DNA from: Yoonia tamlensis
GTDB taxonomy: Bacteria > Pseudomonadota > Alphaproteobacteria > Rhodobacterales > Rhodobacteraceae
Direction: 5' to 3'
Assembly (NCBI RefSeq): GCF_900115105.1
Contig: NZ_FOYP01000001.1
Coordinates: 381,472-445,471 of the forward strand
DNA: 64,000 nucleotides
Made by a program: the position numbers and the translations under genes. Positions within the stretch are counted from its first letter, which is position 1, and each line of letters begins with the position of its first letter. Below the pieces are notes generated by a model. The model was not told where the DNA came from, searched no databases, and saw nothing but the letters and a program-made list of their open reading frames with translations. Below, piece by piece: positions 8,923 to 18,713 of this stretch.

Positions 8923-9354
8923 ATGATTCGTAAACTTGTAGCCGGCCTCGCAGTTTCAGCCCTGATGGGCAGCGCAGCTTTTGCCGAAACATTCGAAGTT
9001 CAAATGCTGAATGTCGGCTCTGACGGCGAGCGCATGGTTTTTGAACCAGCCTTTGTGCACGCAGCCGCCGGTGACACAATCAAGTTTGTCGCCACAGACC
9101 GTGGCCACAACGCCGAACTGAATGACGGGATGTTCCCTGAAGGTGCCGAACAGTTCGCAGGCAGTATCAACGAAGAATTCGAAGTCACACTGGACGTCGA
9201 AGGCGTCTATGGCGTGATCTGCAAACCGCACTTTTCCATGGGGATGGTGATGGTCATCGCAGTCGGTGATGTCGACGCCCCTGACACATTCCTTGAAGGC
9301 CGCGTACCACGTGGCGCCAAGGCCCGCTTTGAGACCCTTCTGGGCAATCTCTAA
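8923..9354 (+). CDS. paz: Pseudoazurin (type 1 copper protein)
   Basis: Periplasmic blue copper protein, 143 residues including a signal peptide (MIRKLVAGLAVSALMGSAAFA). Copper ligands are visible: His in DRGHNAEL, then Cys, His and Met in VICKPHFSMGM with pseudoazurin spacing. It is the likely electron donor for NirK and possibly NorC. The ATG at 8923 was chosen because AGAAGGAAAAAC precedes it. Followed by a GC-rich hairpin and then nirK, with which it may share a transcript. Confidence 0.93.
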   Translation: MIRKLVAGLAVSALMGSAAFAETFEVQMLNVGSDGERMVFEPAFVHAAAGDTIKFVATDRGHNAELNDGMFPEGAEQFAGSINEEFEVTLDVEGVYGVICKPHFSMGMVMVIAVGDVDAPDTFLEGRVPRGAKARFETLLGNL

Positions 9355-9368
9355 CACTTTCCAACTGT

Positions 9369-9387
9369 GCGGGGCATGAGGCCCCGC
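9369..9387 (+). terminator. GC hairpin between pseudoazurin and nirK
   Basis: GCGGGGC-ATGAG-GCCCCGC forms a perfect 7-bp stem with a 5-base loop. No T-run follows, so it is more likely an attenuator or an mRNA-stabilising 3' structure than a full terminator. The nirK ribosome-binding site begins about 15 bases later. Confidence 0.5.
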
Positions 9388-9412
9388 GCGTATCAGTCAC
9401 ATGGAGGAAACC

Positions 9413-10630
9413 ATGGCTAAATTCATCAACCCCGGTCTTATGCCAACCAATCGCCGCAATGTGTTGCGGGGCAGCGTTCTTGCCGGTGCGGCAGCCCTTA
9501 CAGGTTCTGCGGTCAAAGCATCACCGCGCGCACCACGCATCACTGCAATCAATGAAACATCCAAGAACCTTTACCGCGTTGCGGGTCAACAAGAGGCCGA
9601 CAGCACAGCAGAACCAGCCGATCTGTCCGGTTACACACGCGTAAAGCAAGAGCTTGTCGCGCCGCCTTTTGCACCAGTGCATGAACAGGTCGCAACCGGT
9701 GGGCCAAAAATCATCGAGATCACTTTGGAAACAACCGAAGTCTTGATGACTGTGGACGAAGACACCGGCGCAGAAGTCTGGGCGCTTACATACAACGGGT
9801 CTGTGCCCGGTCCGCTAATCATCTGCCATCAGGGCGATATGGTCGAACTGACACTGCGCAACCCTGTCTCTAGCATGATGGAACATAACATCGACTTTCA
9901 CGCATCAACAGGTGCGCTGGGCGGTGGCGGGCTGACCCATGTCTACCCTGGCGAAGAAACTGTGCTGCGCTGGAAAGCAACCAAACCGGGTTGTTTCACC
10001 TATCACTGTGCCCCTGGTGGCGCGATGATCCCCTACCACGTCACCCATGGGATGAACGGCGCGGTAATGGTGCTGCCTCGCGATGGTCTGAAAGACGCCG
10101 ACGGCAACCTGCTGACCTATGACAGCATCGCCTATATCGGCGAACAGGACTACTATTTGCCAAAAGACGAAAACGGCGACTACCGTGTCTACGAAGCAGC
10201 CGGCGATGACTATGCAGACAGCCTCGAAGCCATGCGCGGTTTGATCCCGACCCACTCCGTCTTTAACGGTGCAGTTGGTGCGCTAACAGGTGAAAACGCG
10301 CTCAAGGCGAATGTTGGCGAAACTGTCCTGATGATCCACAATCAGGCGAACCGCGACAGCCGTCCGCACCTGATCGGTGGTCACGGGAATTATGTCTGGG
10401 AGTCTTCTTTCACAGATCCGCCACTGCGTGATATGGAAACCTGGTTTGTGCGCGGCGGGAGCGCTGTCGCAGCGATGTACACATTCGAACAGCCAGGTGT
10501 CTATGCCTACGTCAACCACAACCTGATCGAGGGTGTGTTGCTTGGGGCGACTGCGCATTTTGTCGTCGATGGCAAATGGGACAATAACCTGATGGAACAG
10601 GTCGTCGCCCCGCGTGAATTCGAAACCTAA
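9413..10630 (+). CDS. nirK: Copper-containing nitrite reductase NirK
   Basis: Periplasmic enzyme reducing nitrite to NO, 405 residues. A Tat-type leader is seen ([18 protein letters not shown]). Cupredoxin domain 1 carries the type 1 and type 2 copper ligands in EHNIDFHAS and [21 protein letters not shown]; the domain 2 His is in [13 protein letters not shown]. The ATG at 9413 follows a GGAGG; an in-frame ATG at 9401 overlaps that site and was rejected. The nirK-nirV order is known from Rhodobacter-type denitrifiers. Confidence 0.97.
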   Translation: MAKFINPGLMPTNRRNVLRGSVLAGAAALTGSAVKASPRAPRITAINETSKNLYRVAGQQEADSTAEPADLSGYTRVKQELVAPPFAPVHEQVATGGPKIIEITLETTEVLMTVDEDTGAEVWALTYNGSVPGPLIICHQGDMVELTLRNPVSSMMEHNIDFHASTGALGGGGLTHVYPGEETVLRWKATKPGCFTYHCAPGGAMIPYHVTHGMNGAVMVLPRDGLKDADGNLLTYDSIAYIGEQDYYLPKDENGDYRVYEAAGDDYADSLEAMRGLIPTHSVFNGAVGALTGENALKANVGETVLMIHNQANRDSRPHLIGGHGNYVWESSFTDPPLRDMETWFVRGGSAVAAMYTFEQPGVYAYVNHNLIEGVLLGATAHFVVDGKWDNNLMEQVVAPREFET

Positions 10631-10647
10631 GTTGAAAGTCTGAAACC

Positions 10648-11388
10648 ATGTTTGCCGCCCTGCGCACTGTCATGTCGAACCGCCGATCAGTCGGGTTTGC
10701 AGTGACAGCTATTGTCGGGGCGGCACTCTTGCTCGGGGCCGCGTATGAATCGCGTGGCCCCGATCTTGCATTTGCCCCTGAAATGGCGCCGAGGGCTGTC
10801 GATCTGCCCGACGGGCGCGCCTTGTTTGTCCAGCGTTACGAGGTCACGGTCGCGGAATGGAACCTTTGCTTTGAACAGGGCGGATGTTCAATGGCGCTGC
10901 GCGCACGCCCTGATCAGGATGCGGCCCTTATTCCGGCAACAGGGCTTAACTACATGGATGTGCAGGAATATGTGCGCTGGTTAAGCGATGTAACCCGCCA
11001 TGAATGGCGTTTGCCAACATCGCAGGAATGGGCATTTATGGCCCGGCCCGTGTTGCCAAAAGAGCCCGACCCGATCTTCACCGATCCGGAACTGTCTTGG
11101 GCGTCCTCCTATCTGGTCGAAGGTCTTTCTTCGCGCGCGCTCATGCCGCAAGGCAGCTTTGCTGCGACCCCCGAAGGGATCAGTGACCTTAGCGGCAGCG
11201 TTTGGGAATGGACCGATGACTGCTATTCGGGCGAAGCCGATACAGGCCGATGCCCTGCCTATTATGTCGGTGGCGAACATGTCGCCGCGGTTCCGTTTCT
11301 GGTGCGTGATCCTGCGCGCGGGGGCTGCGCCGCCGGATCGCCGCCAGCCCATCTTGGCATGCGGCTTGTTACCGACCGCAGCCTTTGA
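10648..11388 (+). CDS. nirV: NirV, formylglycine-generating-enzyme-like protein
   Basis: Protein of 246 residues with an N-terminal membrane anchor or signal (VGFAVTAIVGAALLLGAAYES), followed by an FGE-sulfatase/SUMF1 fold: VQRYEVTVAEWNLCFEQG near the start, WRLPTSQEWAFMAR in the middle, and DLSGSVWEWTDDCYSG later. NirV follows nirK in several denitrifiers; its role is unclear and it was reported dispensable in some strains. It lies 17 bases after nirK, so the two are surely co-transcribed. Confidence 0.88.
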   Translation: MFAALRTVMSNRRSVGFAVTAIVGAALLLGAAYESRGPDLAFAPEMAPRAVDLPDGRALFVQRYEVTVAEWNLCFEQGGCSMALRARPDQDAALIPATGLNYMDVQEYVRWLSDVTRHEWRLPTSQEWAFMARPVLPKEPDPIFTDPELSWASSYLVEGLSSRALMPQGSFAATPEGISDLSGSVWEWTDDCYSGEADTGRCPAYYVGGEHVAAVPFLVRDPARGGCAAGSPPAHLGMRLVTDRSL

Positions 11389-11424
11389 AAGGGCTGCAAA
11401 CCCGTCGTTTTGGTGTGCGAGCGG

Positions 11425-12762
11425 CTACGCCACCGGCCAATTCAGGGTAACGCGTAGCCCACCCATCGGCGCCCGCCCAAGCACAAGCGTGCAGCCGTGA
11501 CTTTGCGCCATATCCTGCACAATACTAAGCCCGAGCCCCGTGCCCGGTTTATCGGCATCAAGACGGCCGCCACGTTCAAGCACAGTTGCGCGCGCGGCCT
11601 CCGGTATGCCCGGACCATCATCATCGACCGTCAGAAATGCAGCGCCATCGGATTGCGCCGCGCGGATAGTAATCTGGGTATCGGCCCATTTTACAGCGTT
11701 ATCAAACAGATTGCCCAAAAGTTCGGTCAGGTCGAATTCATCAAAGGGCGCGCGCATCTGCGCGGCAACGTCGATTTTCCAGCTGATATGATCGACACCA
11801 GGCTGACGGCCGAGCGCGTCTTGAAGACGCTTCGCGATGGGCAAGATTGCGCTGCGTTGCTTGCTTTGGTGGCTGTCGCGGCTGCGGGCAAGTTCGCGTT
11901 CAACAATATAGGCGATGCTTGCGGCTTCATTGTGCAATTCATCGGCAATCACATCTTGCGCCGCGTGGCGTAGCTTGCGTTCGATCCCGTGGATAATTGT
12001 CAGCGGGGTCTTGATCCCATGCGCGAGGTTCGCCGCCCCCGCGCGCACACGCGCCAGCGTCGCGTCATTGGTATCAAGCAACTGGTTCACCTCATCGGCA
12101 AGCGGCAGAATTTCATCAGGATAGTCTTGCGACAGCCGGTCGGTAGCTGAATTGCGGATGCGTGCAAGATCGGCGCGCACCTTATCCAAAGGTTTGAGCC
12201 CCAGACGCACCTGAACCCAGCTTGCCATTAGCAACAGTGCGCCCAGAAGCGTCAGCGCGATGGCCGAGTTTGTGAAAAAACCCGCAACCGATGCATCAAG
12301 TCCGGTCCGGTCGATCGCGACGGCCAGAAATACCTTTTGGCGCGTGTCATCCGCGCCTGTTGTGATCACCCAGCTTGCCACAGCGACCGTTTCGCCCGTG
12401 CCCATCGTGACGTTTTCATAGGTGATGTGACCAGCTGTCAGGGGCGGATCAAGCGCCAGCGGTGCCGCCCAGAACGATGGCGATAGAATGGGCGGGTCAT
12501 CATCTATCTGGATCTGCCAGAAATAGCCGGAGAGCGCCTGTTCGAAACGCGGATCCGCCAGCGGCGCAACCACGACTTCGCCTTGCGCGTCGACGCCCAC
12601 ATTCGCGCTCAGCACCAAAAGATAGGCCTCCAGCTCGGCGTTGACGCGTTCCTCGAAATACATGCGAAACAAGAAATTCAGCACAAAGGCGGTCGCAATC
12701 AGGCCAAGCACCGTTGTCACGGTGGCCGCCCATATCAGGCGCAGGCTAAGCGAAGATTTCAC
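11425..12762 (-). CDS. Two-component sensor histidine kinase
   Basis: Inner-membrane kinase of 445 residues with two membrane helices (about 8-30 and 160-185) flanking a periplasmic sensor domain, a HAMP-like linker, an H box (ANLAHGIKTPLT), an N box (ELLGNLFDNAVKWA) and G boxes (DDDGPGIP, GTGLGLSIVQD). The start is GTG and overlaps the response-regulator stop by four bases, so the pair is coupled. Similar in layout to PhoQ/FeuQ-type kinases; the signal is unknown. Next to a PepSY protein, which may be a target or a sensor accessory. Confidence 0.92.
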   Translation of the reverse strand: MKSSLSLRLIWAATVTTVLGLIATAFVLNFLFRMYFEERVNAELEAYLLVLSANVGVDAQGEVVVAPLADPRFEQALSGYFWQIQIDDDPPILSPSFWAAPLALDPPLTAGHITYENVTMGTGETVAVASWVITTGADDTRQKVFLAVAIDRTGLDASVAGFFTNSAIALTLLGALLLMASWVQVRLGLKPLDKVRADLARIRNSATDRLSQDYPDEILPLADEVNQLLDTNDATLARVRAGAANLAHGIKTPLTIIHGIERKLRHAAQDVIADELHNEAASIAYIVERELARSRDSHQSKQRSAILPIAKRLQDALGRQPGVDHISWKIDVAAQMRAPFDEFDLTELLGNLFDNAVKWADTQITIRAAQSDGAAFLTVDDDGPGIPEAARATVLERGGRLDADKPGTGLGLSIVQDMAQSHGCTLVLGRAPMGGLRVTLNWPVA

Positions 12763-13424
12763 GGATTATCCTCGGCAATTATATAGCCAAAGCCGCGGCG
12801 CGTCTGGATGATATCGCCCCCGATTTTCCGGCGCAGTCGGCCGACCAATACCTCTACGGCGTTGCTGTCAGGGGCCTGATCGCGAAAATAGATGTTTTCC
12901 ACCAGTTCTTCCTGCCCGATGACCTGCCCGCGGTTGTGCATCAGGTAGTTCAGCAACCGGTATTCAAGCGGGGTGATCTTTATCGGGCGCCCGTCCATTG
13001 ATACCCGCATCTGGCGCAGGTCCACCCGCAATGGTCCCGCCGTCAGCGTTGTTGTTTTCTGCCCCTGTGTTCTGCGCAGCAAGGCGCGCAGACGCGCGAC
13101 AAGTTCTTCCATCTGGAACGGTTTTCCCAAATAATCATCGGCGCCCGCATCAATGCCTGCGACGCGTTCGTTCCAGTTCACGCGGGCGGTCAACAAAATG
13201 ACGGGCAGCGCAAGGCCCTCGTCACGCCAGTTACGCAACACCGAAAGCCCGTCACGCTTGGGCAGTCCGACATCAAGAATGGCCGCGGCGTATTTTTCGG
13301 TGCTGCCCAGAAACCAGCCTTGCTCGCCGTCGGTGGCGATTTCGGGGATCATCCCTTCAGCGGCTAGCACATCTGCAATCAGTTCTGCGATCTTGGGTTC
13401 GTCTTCGACAATTAATATTCGCAT
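12759..13424 (-). CDS. OmpR/PhoP-family response regulator
   Basis: 221 residues: receiver domain with acidic pocket (VEDEP near residue 7), phospho-acceptor Asp in ILDVGLPKRDG, switch Thr in LLTARV and Lys in DDYLGKPF; then a winged-helix DNA-binding domain (ITPLEYRLLNYLMHNRGQVIGQEEL...VEVLVGRLRRKIG). Partner of the adjacent kinase. The PepSY protein gene stops immediately before this ATG with no gap, so all three may form one transcript. Confidence 0.94.
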   Translation of the reverse strand: MRILIVEDEPKIAELIADVLAAEGMIPEIATDGEQGWFLGSTEKYAAAILDVGLPKRDGLSVLRNWRDEGLALPVILLTARVNWNERVAGIDAGADDYLGKPFQMEELVARLRALLRRTQGQKTTTLTAGPLRVDLRQMRVSMDGRPIKITPLEYRLLNYLMHNRGQVIGQEELVENIYFRDQAPDSNAVEVLVGRLRRKIGGDIIQTRRGFGYIIAEDNP

Positions 13425-13958
13425 CTAACAGTTCTGCACATTGGTTATCTGACCCGATCCAGCGTCAACCGTGACCGAAATAATCGCGCCACGGCTGTTT
13501 ACAATCACAACCCGATAGGCGGGGCGGCCAGCGTTTGGCGCATAGCCAACCCGCAAAAGTTGACCGGGATGCTGGCTTTGTACATTTGTCAGAACCTCGC
13601 GCAGCGGGCGGGCATCGCCACGCGCAATTGCGGCTTGGGCCTCGGCGTATTCGGCGCGCGTGATCTGGCCGCCGTTGAGCAGCGGCGGGTGCTGGCATGA
13701 TCCGGCACTGCTTGGCCCGCTTGCACGCGTCGGGCTTGGCTGCGATGGACCGCTTGGGGTACTGGGAGGTGTCGGCGGGCTTGGTGCAGTGGGGTCCGAA
13801 GCGGGGCTCGGGTTGCTCGCTGCGCTTGGCGCTGTCGCGCTCGAGGCGGCATGTGCCTTGCTGAGCCCCAAGAATGCGGGCGACATATATGCGGCGGCTG
13901 TCCCCAACCCAAGACGGGCAAGCGCGGCACGGCGTGTGATGTGGTGGTCTTTGGTCAT
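13425..13958 (-). CDS. Tat-exported Ser/Pro-rich protein with C-terminal PepSY domain
   Basis: 177 residues in three parts. Residues 1-35 are a twin-arginine leader (HITRRAALARLGLGTAAAYM) ending in AHA/ASS. Residues 36-90 are a Ser/Pro/Ala linker with many SxPS motifs. Residues 95-177 form a PepSY-like domain (LREVLTNVQSQHPGQLLRVG, then YRVVIVNSRGAIISVTVDAG) with a terminal Cys. The start overlaps the stop of the kinase-like gene by four bases. The leader closely resembles that of the second Ser-rich protein at 15317. PepSY domains bind metals or inhibit peptidases elsewhere; the function here is unknown. Confidence 0.82.
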   Translation of the reverse strand: MTKDHHITRRAALARLGLGTAAAYMSPAFLGLSKAHAASSATAPSAASNPSPASDPTAPSPPTPPSTPSGPSQPSPTRASGPSSAGSCQHPPLLNGGQITRAEYAEAQAAIARGDARPLREVLTNVQSQHPGQLLRVGYAPNAGRPAYRVVIVNSRGAIISVTVDAGSGQITNVQNC

Positions 13959-15193
13959 GACGCCCTGGCCCTGGCGCTGTGTGGCACAACAAGCCGCGCA
14001 GCAACAAGCTGGCGCAAAAGCGTCTCGCAATCGGAGGCAATTTGCACTGGATCGGCATCCACGAAGGCGGCAGTCAGGATTTCGATGATTTCTGCAAGGC
14101 TGGCTGGTTTTGCAAGTACACGCCAGATTGCCACCGAACCGGCATTCATCCGGAATATAGCCAAGCCGTTGCCATCTGCCAGAAAATGATCTTCGCCGAC
14201 TTGCGTGGCCGTGACCGCTTGGGCCTGCATGTAGCGCGCAGCGGGCATAAATTCGGGCGCGGGTTGCTGTTGGCGATCCAATGGCGCGCGGCTGGCTTGG
14301 GTCGGCAGCCGCGTGCTGACGGCTGCGGGAAGCCCGTCGAATGCGCTGTGGCCGGACAAATAGGCGGCGGCCTGTTCGGCGCAATGATAAGTCAACCGGA
14401 ACACCGGTAGATCGGCGACCAGCGCACCCAAGGTTGCAAGAATATCGCCTGATAACTGGGTGCGCGCGAAATTCTGGGTAATCAGGCGGGTCAGGGCATC
14501 TTCGCGTGAGATCGGTGCAAGCTGTGGCGCAACTTCGGATTCGCTGCGGTCAAGCACCACCATCGCGCCCATCGGCATTGTTGTGCCATGTGCGGCAATC
14601 GGGGTGCCGCAGATATATTTATACTGGTCGTTTGACGGACCCGCGTCTTTTGTAACCCAATCTATGAATCCGGCGCTAAAGCTTTCGGGCAGCGGCAGGC
14701 GCACCCGCGCGATCGCGCCGTTTGCAATGCCACTGAATTCATGCGTGTCAGGCGTTATGCGCATTGGCAGATAGTCATCGGTAAACAACTGGTGCCCCTG
14801 CCGCCCTAAGGCCACAGCAAGGGTTGATTTTCCGGCGCGGCGCACATCGGGAAAAACGACCAGTCGCCCGGAAAATGCAACAGCAGCCGCATGCAGACAC
14901 AAAAGCGCCGGATCACTGCGCAGCCGTTCCCACGCCATTTCCGCAAGCAGGTCGCAAATTGCGTTGACCGCATCCCAAATGCGCGGTTTTGCACCTGTCT
15001 GCGCAAGCTGGAGTTCCCATTGACCGGCGGCAAGCGGCCGCAAGCAAACAAATGCCGAAATGGTGCTATGGTGGCTTGTCCGGTATGGCCAACCAGCAAG
15101 GACATCCGCAATGATTGGCATCAACGCGGCCGCATCTGTCAGTGCTACGGGATGCGCAAGCCCTTCAAAATGCAAAAATACGGTTTCAGTCAC
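13955..15193 (-). CDS. HPr-kinase-like protein fused to a PqqD-like domain
   Basis: 412 residues. The central part looks like HPr kinase-related ATPases: LCLHAAAVAFSGRLVVFPD, a P-loop-like RRAGKSTLAVALGRQGHQLFTDDYLPM, then a long C-lobe. The P-loop is unusual because the first Gly of GxxxxGKS is Asp. The last 90 residues (HFLADGNGLAIFRMNAGSVA, then LAEIIEILTAAF) resemble PqqD, a peptide chaperone of RiPP pathways. The GTG start at 15193 follows AAGGA; an in-frame ATG at 15250 is possible. Related kinase/PqqD systems have been named HPr-rel-A in protein family databases; I recall this only generally. Confidence 0.75.
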   Translation of the reverse strand: MTETVFLHFEGLAHPVALTDAAALMPIIADVLAGWPYRTSHHSTISAFVCLRPLAAGQWELQLAQTGAKPRIWDAVNAICDLLAEMAWERLRSDPALLCLHAAAVAFSGRLVVFPDVRRAGKSTLAVALGRQGHQLFTDDYLPMRITPDTHEFSGIANGAIARVRLPLPESFSAGFIDWVTKDAGPSNDQYKYICGTPIAAHGTTMPMGAMVVLDRSESEVAPQLAPISREDALTRLITQNFARTQLSGDILATLGALVADLPVFRLTYHCAEQAAAYLSGHSAFDGLPAAVSTRLPTQASRAPLDRQQQPAPEFMPAARYMQAQAVTATQVGEDHFLADGNGLAIFRMNAGSVAIWRVLAKPASLAEIIEILTAAFVDADPVQIASDCETLLRQLVAARLVVPHSARARAS

Positions 15194-15316
15194 GAGGCGT
15201 CCTTGTCGGTTACGCGCAAGACTAGCAAAAAAGCGGCCACACGTCAGCATAATTGCCCTGACTGCGCTGTTTCGTGCAGTCAGAGCGTACCAGCGTGCGG
15301 CCTAATGCGCGCAGGG

Positions 15317-15700
15317 TTAGGACAGGCCAACGCACCGCATTGTGCCGTCGGTTTCATTGACCTCGACTTGGCCGCCTGCCGCTTCACATTGTTCGGGCGT
15401 CATGACTTGTGGCCCGCTTGGCCCGCTGGAAACCGATGCGCCGCTTGGGCTGGAAACGCCACTTGCGCCTGATGCACTGCTCGCACCTGATGAACCGCTT
15501 GCACCTGATGCACTGCTCGCGCCTGATGAACCGCTGGCACCTGATGTGCCGCTCGGGCTGGATGCATTGCTGGCAGATGATGCCGCATGCGCTGCAGAAA
15601 GCGTTGTAAACGCAGGCACCGTATAGGCCGCAATTGCGACCCCGCCGATCCGTGCGAGCGCCTTGCGGCGTGAAAGTTTGTTGTCGTTCTCGATGGTCAT
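15317..15700 (-). CDS. Tat-exported Ser/Gly/Ala-repeat protein
   Basis: 127 residues: a twin-arginine leader (KLSRRKALARIGGVAIAAYT) ending AHA/ASS, then about 55 residues of SGASSA-type repeats, then a short Cys-containing tail (VMTPEQCEAAGGQVE and MRCVGLS). The ATG at 15700 follows GAGGGG. The leader shares the arrangement RRxALAR-G-AAY-PAF-LS-AHAASSA with the PepSY protein at 13425. It is 124 bases upstream of the kinase-like gene and may be its substrate; that is inference. Confidence 0.75.
   Translation of the reverse strand: MTIENDNKLSRRKALARIGGVAIAAYTVPAFTTLSAAHAASSASNASSPSGTSGASGSSGASSASGASGSSGASSASGASGVSSPSGASVSSGPSGPQVMTPEQCEAAGGQVEVNETDGTMRCVGLS
15465..15554 (-). repeat. Five 18-bp tandem repeats in the Ser-rich gene
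   Basis: Five consecutive 18-base units of the type gcacctgatgaaccgctt alternate between a GCACTG and an ACCG variant, giving a 36-base higher order. Each unit codes for six residues of the SGASSA pattern. Such repeats expand and contract easily, so the length of the Ser-rich region may vary between strains. Confidence 0.85.
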
Positions 15701-15861
15701 ATGCTGTTCCCCTCTCAAATTATGCGGCACTGAAACTTGCCCGCTAAATGATCTAGCGCAGACCGGCGTGCAGCGCCCTGAACCTGAATGTCAGCGGATT
15801 GTCAGCTTTGTGAACGGGCACCGCGCATCTGTCGGCGCCCGTCTGTCGTGATTTGCGCAAC

Positions 15862-18699
15862 CTATGCGTCGGTGTAGCTGTCCATTGGGGGGCAGGTGCA
15901 GTTCAAATTGCGATCCCCCCACGCATTGTCGACCCGATTGACCGGCGGCCAGTATTTATCGACGCGGAATGCACCCGGCGGGAAACAGCCGGTTTCGCGG
16001 CTATAGGGACGGTCCCAGTCTTTCACGAGGTCCTCCATCGTGTGCGGCGCATTCTTGAGCGGGTTGTTCTGCGCATCCAGTGACCCGTCTTCGATCGCCT
16101 TGATCTCGGCGCGGATGGCCAGCATCGCGTCGCAGAACCGGTCGAGCTCGGCTTTGTTTTCTGATTCGGTCGGTTCGATCATCAATGTGCCCGCGACTGG
16201 CCAGCTCATGGTGGGGGCGTGGAAACCGCAATCGATCAAGCGTTTTGCAATGTCGTCCACAGTCACGCCCGCGCTATCGGCATAGGGGCGCGTGTCGATG
16301 ATACATTCATGGGCCACGCGGCCTGTCGGCCCTTTGTAAAGCACGTCAAACGCCCCTTCGAGCCGCTTTGCGATGTAGTTGGCGTTCAAAATCGCCACGC
16401 GTGTGGCTTGAGTCAGCCCTTCGCCACCCATCATCAGACAATAGGCCCACGATATTGGCAGCAAGGACGGTGACCCGAAGGCGGCCGCCGAAACAGCCCC
16501 TTCACCGCTTGTGGGGTCGCCTGGCAGATGGGCGATCAGATGGCTTTTGACCCCGATTGGCCCCATGCCGGGGCCGCCGCCGCCGTGTGGAATGCAGAAT
16601 GTCTTGTGCAGGTTCAGGTGGCTGACGTCGCCACCCAGATCGCCGGGCCGCGAAAGCCCCACCATCGCGTTCATATTGGCCCCGTCGATATAGACCTGCC
16701 CGCCGTGGTCATGCACGATCTTGCAGACGTCAATCACGGTTTCTTCGAACACCCCGTGGGTCGACGGGTAAGTGATCATGCAGGCCGCAAGGTTATCGGC
16801 ATGTTCCACCGCCTTGGCGCGGAAATCGGCAAGGTCGATATCACCGTTTGTGGCGGATTTCACCGGAATGACTTTCCAGCCGACCATCTGCGCTGATGCG
16901 GGGTTTGTCCCGTGTGCAGACATCGGGATCAGACAGATATTGCGGTGATCCTGCCCGTTGGCACGGTGATAACCCACGATGCTCAGCAGCCCCGCATATT
17001 CGCCTTGCGCGCCGGAATTGGGCTGCATGGAAATCGCGTCATAGCCGGTGACATCGCACAGCTTGGCGGAAAGATCATCGATCATTTCCATATAACCCGC
17101 CGCCTGATCGCGCGGGATATAAGGGTGGAGCAGCGAAAATTCATCCCAAGACACGGGCATCATTTCAGCGGCCGAATTCAGCTTCATCGTACAAGACCCG
17201 AGCGGGATCATCGCGCGGTCCAGCGCCAGATCGCGGTCCGCCAAGCGGCGCATATAGCGCATCATTTCGGTTTCGGACCGGTTCATGTGGAACACGGGGT
17301 GAGTCATGAAATCCGAAGCGCGGATCAGCTTTTCGGGCATATTGTAATGCGGGGTGTAATCCTTGTCCTCGCGGTCGATGCCAAAGGCGCGCCAGACGGC
17401 CTCGATGGTGCGCGATCTTGTGCGTTCATCCAGCGTGATGCCGATTTTTGTGGTGCCAACCTTGCGCAGGTTGATGCCTTCGTCGACGGCAGATTTCATT
17501 ACGGCCGCTTGCAGCGGGCCAACCTCGACGGTGATCGTGTCAAAAAAGGCGGCAGGGTGAATTTCAAAACCTGCGGATTTCAGCCCTTCGACAAGGCGCG
17601 CAGTTTTGCGGTGGATGCGCTGGGCAATCGCGCGCAGGCCCACAGGCCCGTGGAACACGCCATAAAACCCTGCCATCACAGCCAAAAGCGCCTGCGCGGT
17701 ACAAACGTTTGATGTCGCTTTTTCGCGGCGGATATGTTGTTCGCGGGTTTGCAATGACAGCCGGTAGGCGCGGTTGCCGTGGCTGTCGATGGACACGCCA
17801 ACAATGCGACCCGGCATTGAACGCGCATAGTTTTTCTTGGTCGCCATATAGGCGGCATGTGGGCCACCATAGCCGATTGGCACGCCAAAACGCTGCGTGC
17901 TGCCAACGGCAATATCAGCCCCCATTGCACCCGGTTCCTTGAGCAATGTCAGTGACATCGGGTCGGCCGCGATAATCCCGATCGCATTGGCCGCGTGCAG
18001 TTTTTCAATCTCGGGGGTGAAATCGCGCAGGTGACCGTATGTGCCCGGAAACTGGAAGATTGCGCCGAACACGGCGTTCGCATCCAGATCATCAGGATTG
18101 CCGATAATGATCTTGATCCCCAAAGGGGCGGCGCGGGTTTTTATCACCGCGATGTTCTGCGGGTGGCAGTTTTCGTCGACAAAGAAACCAGTCGCTTTGG
18201 TCTTGGCGACGCGCTGCGCCATTGTCATGGCTTCGGCGCAGGCGGTTGCCTCGTCCAAAAGTGACGCGTTTGCGATTTCAAGCCCTGTCAGGTCCGACAC
18301 CATGGTTTGAAAGTTCAAAAGCGCCTCGAGCCGGCCTTGGGAAATTTCGGGCTGATAAGGGGTATACGCCGTATACCACGCCGGATTTTCCAAGATATTG
18401 CGCTGGATCGCGGGCGGCGTGACCGTCCCGTGATACCCTTGGCCGATCAGCGAAACGAGCACCTTGTTCTTGGATGCGGTGACTTTCATATGGTGCAGCA
18501 ATTCGCGTTCTGACAAAGGCTTGCCGAACTCAAGCGGCTTTTCCTGCCGGATCTTGGCGGGCACCGTGTCCGCGATCAGCGCGTCAAGGCTTTCAGCCCC
18601 CACGACTTGCAGCATGTCCTCCATTTCAGCCGGAGAGGGGCCGATATGGCGTCGGTTGGCAAAATCATAAGGCAGATAGTCAGTGGGGGTGAAGGTCAT
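15862..18699 (-). CDS. gcvP: Glycine dehydrogenase (decarboxylating), P protein
   Basis: PLP-dependent enzyme of 945 residues, the long single-chain form. It decarboxylates glycine and passes the aminomethyl group to GcvH. Seen: the N-terminal [14 protein letters not shown] block, two aminotransferase-like halves, and the PLP-binding Lys in [18 protein letters not shown]. It is third in gcvT-gcvH-gcvP, 14 bases after gcvH, under the upstream glycine riboswitch. Confidence 0.97.
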   Translation of the reverse strand: MTFTPTDYLPYDFANRRHIGPSPAEMEDMLQVVGAESLDALIADTVPAKIRQEKPLEFGKPLSERELLHHMKVTASKNKVLVSLIGQGYHGTVTPPAIQRNILENPAWYTAYTPYQPEISQGRLEALLNFQTMVSDLTGLEIANASLLDEATACAEAMTMAQRVAKTKATGFFVDENCHPQNIAVIKTRAAPLGIKIIIGNPDDLDANAVFGAIFQFPGTYGHLRDFTPEIEKLHAANAIGIIAADPMSLTLLKEPGAMGADIAVGSTQRFGVPIGYGGPHAAYMATKKNYARSMPGRIVGVSIDSHGNRAYRLSLQTREQHIRREKATSNVCTAQALLAVMAGFYGVFHGPVGLRAIAQRIHRKTARLVEGLKSAGFEIHPAAFFDTITVEVGPLQAAVMKSAVDEGINLRKVGTTKIGITLDERTRSRTIEAVWRAFGIDREDKDYTPHYNMPEKLIRASDFMTHPVFHMNRSETEMMRYMRRLADRDLALDRAMIPLGSCTMKLNSAAEMMPVSWDEFSLLHPYIPRDQAAGYMEMIDDLSAKLCDVTGYDAISMQPNSGAQGEYAGLLSIVGYHRANGQDHRNICLIPMSAHGTNPASAQMVGWKVIPVKSATNGDIDLADFRAKAVEHADNLAACMITYPSTHGVFEETVIDVCKIVHDHGGQVYIDGANMNAMVGLSRPGDLGGDVSHLNLHKTFCIPHGGGGPGMGPIGVKSHLIAHLPGDPTSGEGAVSAAAFGSPSLLPISWAYCLMMGGEGLTQATRVAILNANYIAKRLEGAFDVLYKGPTGRVAHECIIDTRPYADSAGVTVDDIAKRLIDCGFHAPTMSWPVAGTLMIEPTESENKAELDRFCDAMLAIRAEIKAIEDGSLDAQNNPLKNAPHTMEDLVKDWDRPYSRETGCFPPGAFRVDKYWPPVNRVDNAWGDRNLNCTCPPMDSYTDA

Positions 18700-18713
18700 G
18701 ACAGGGTCCGTGG

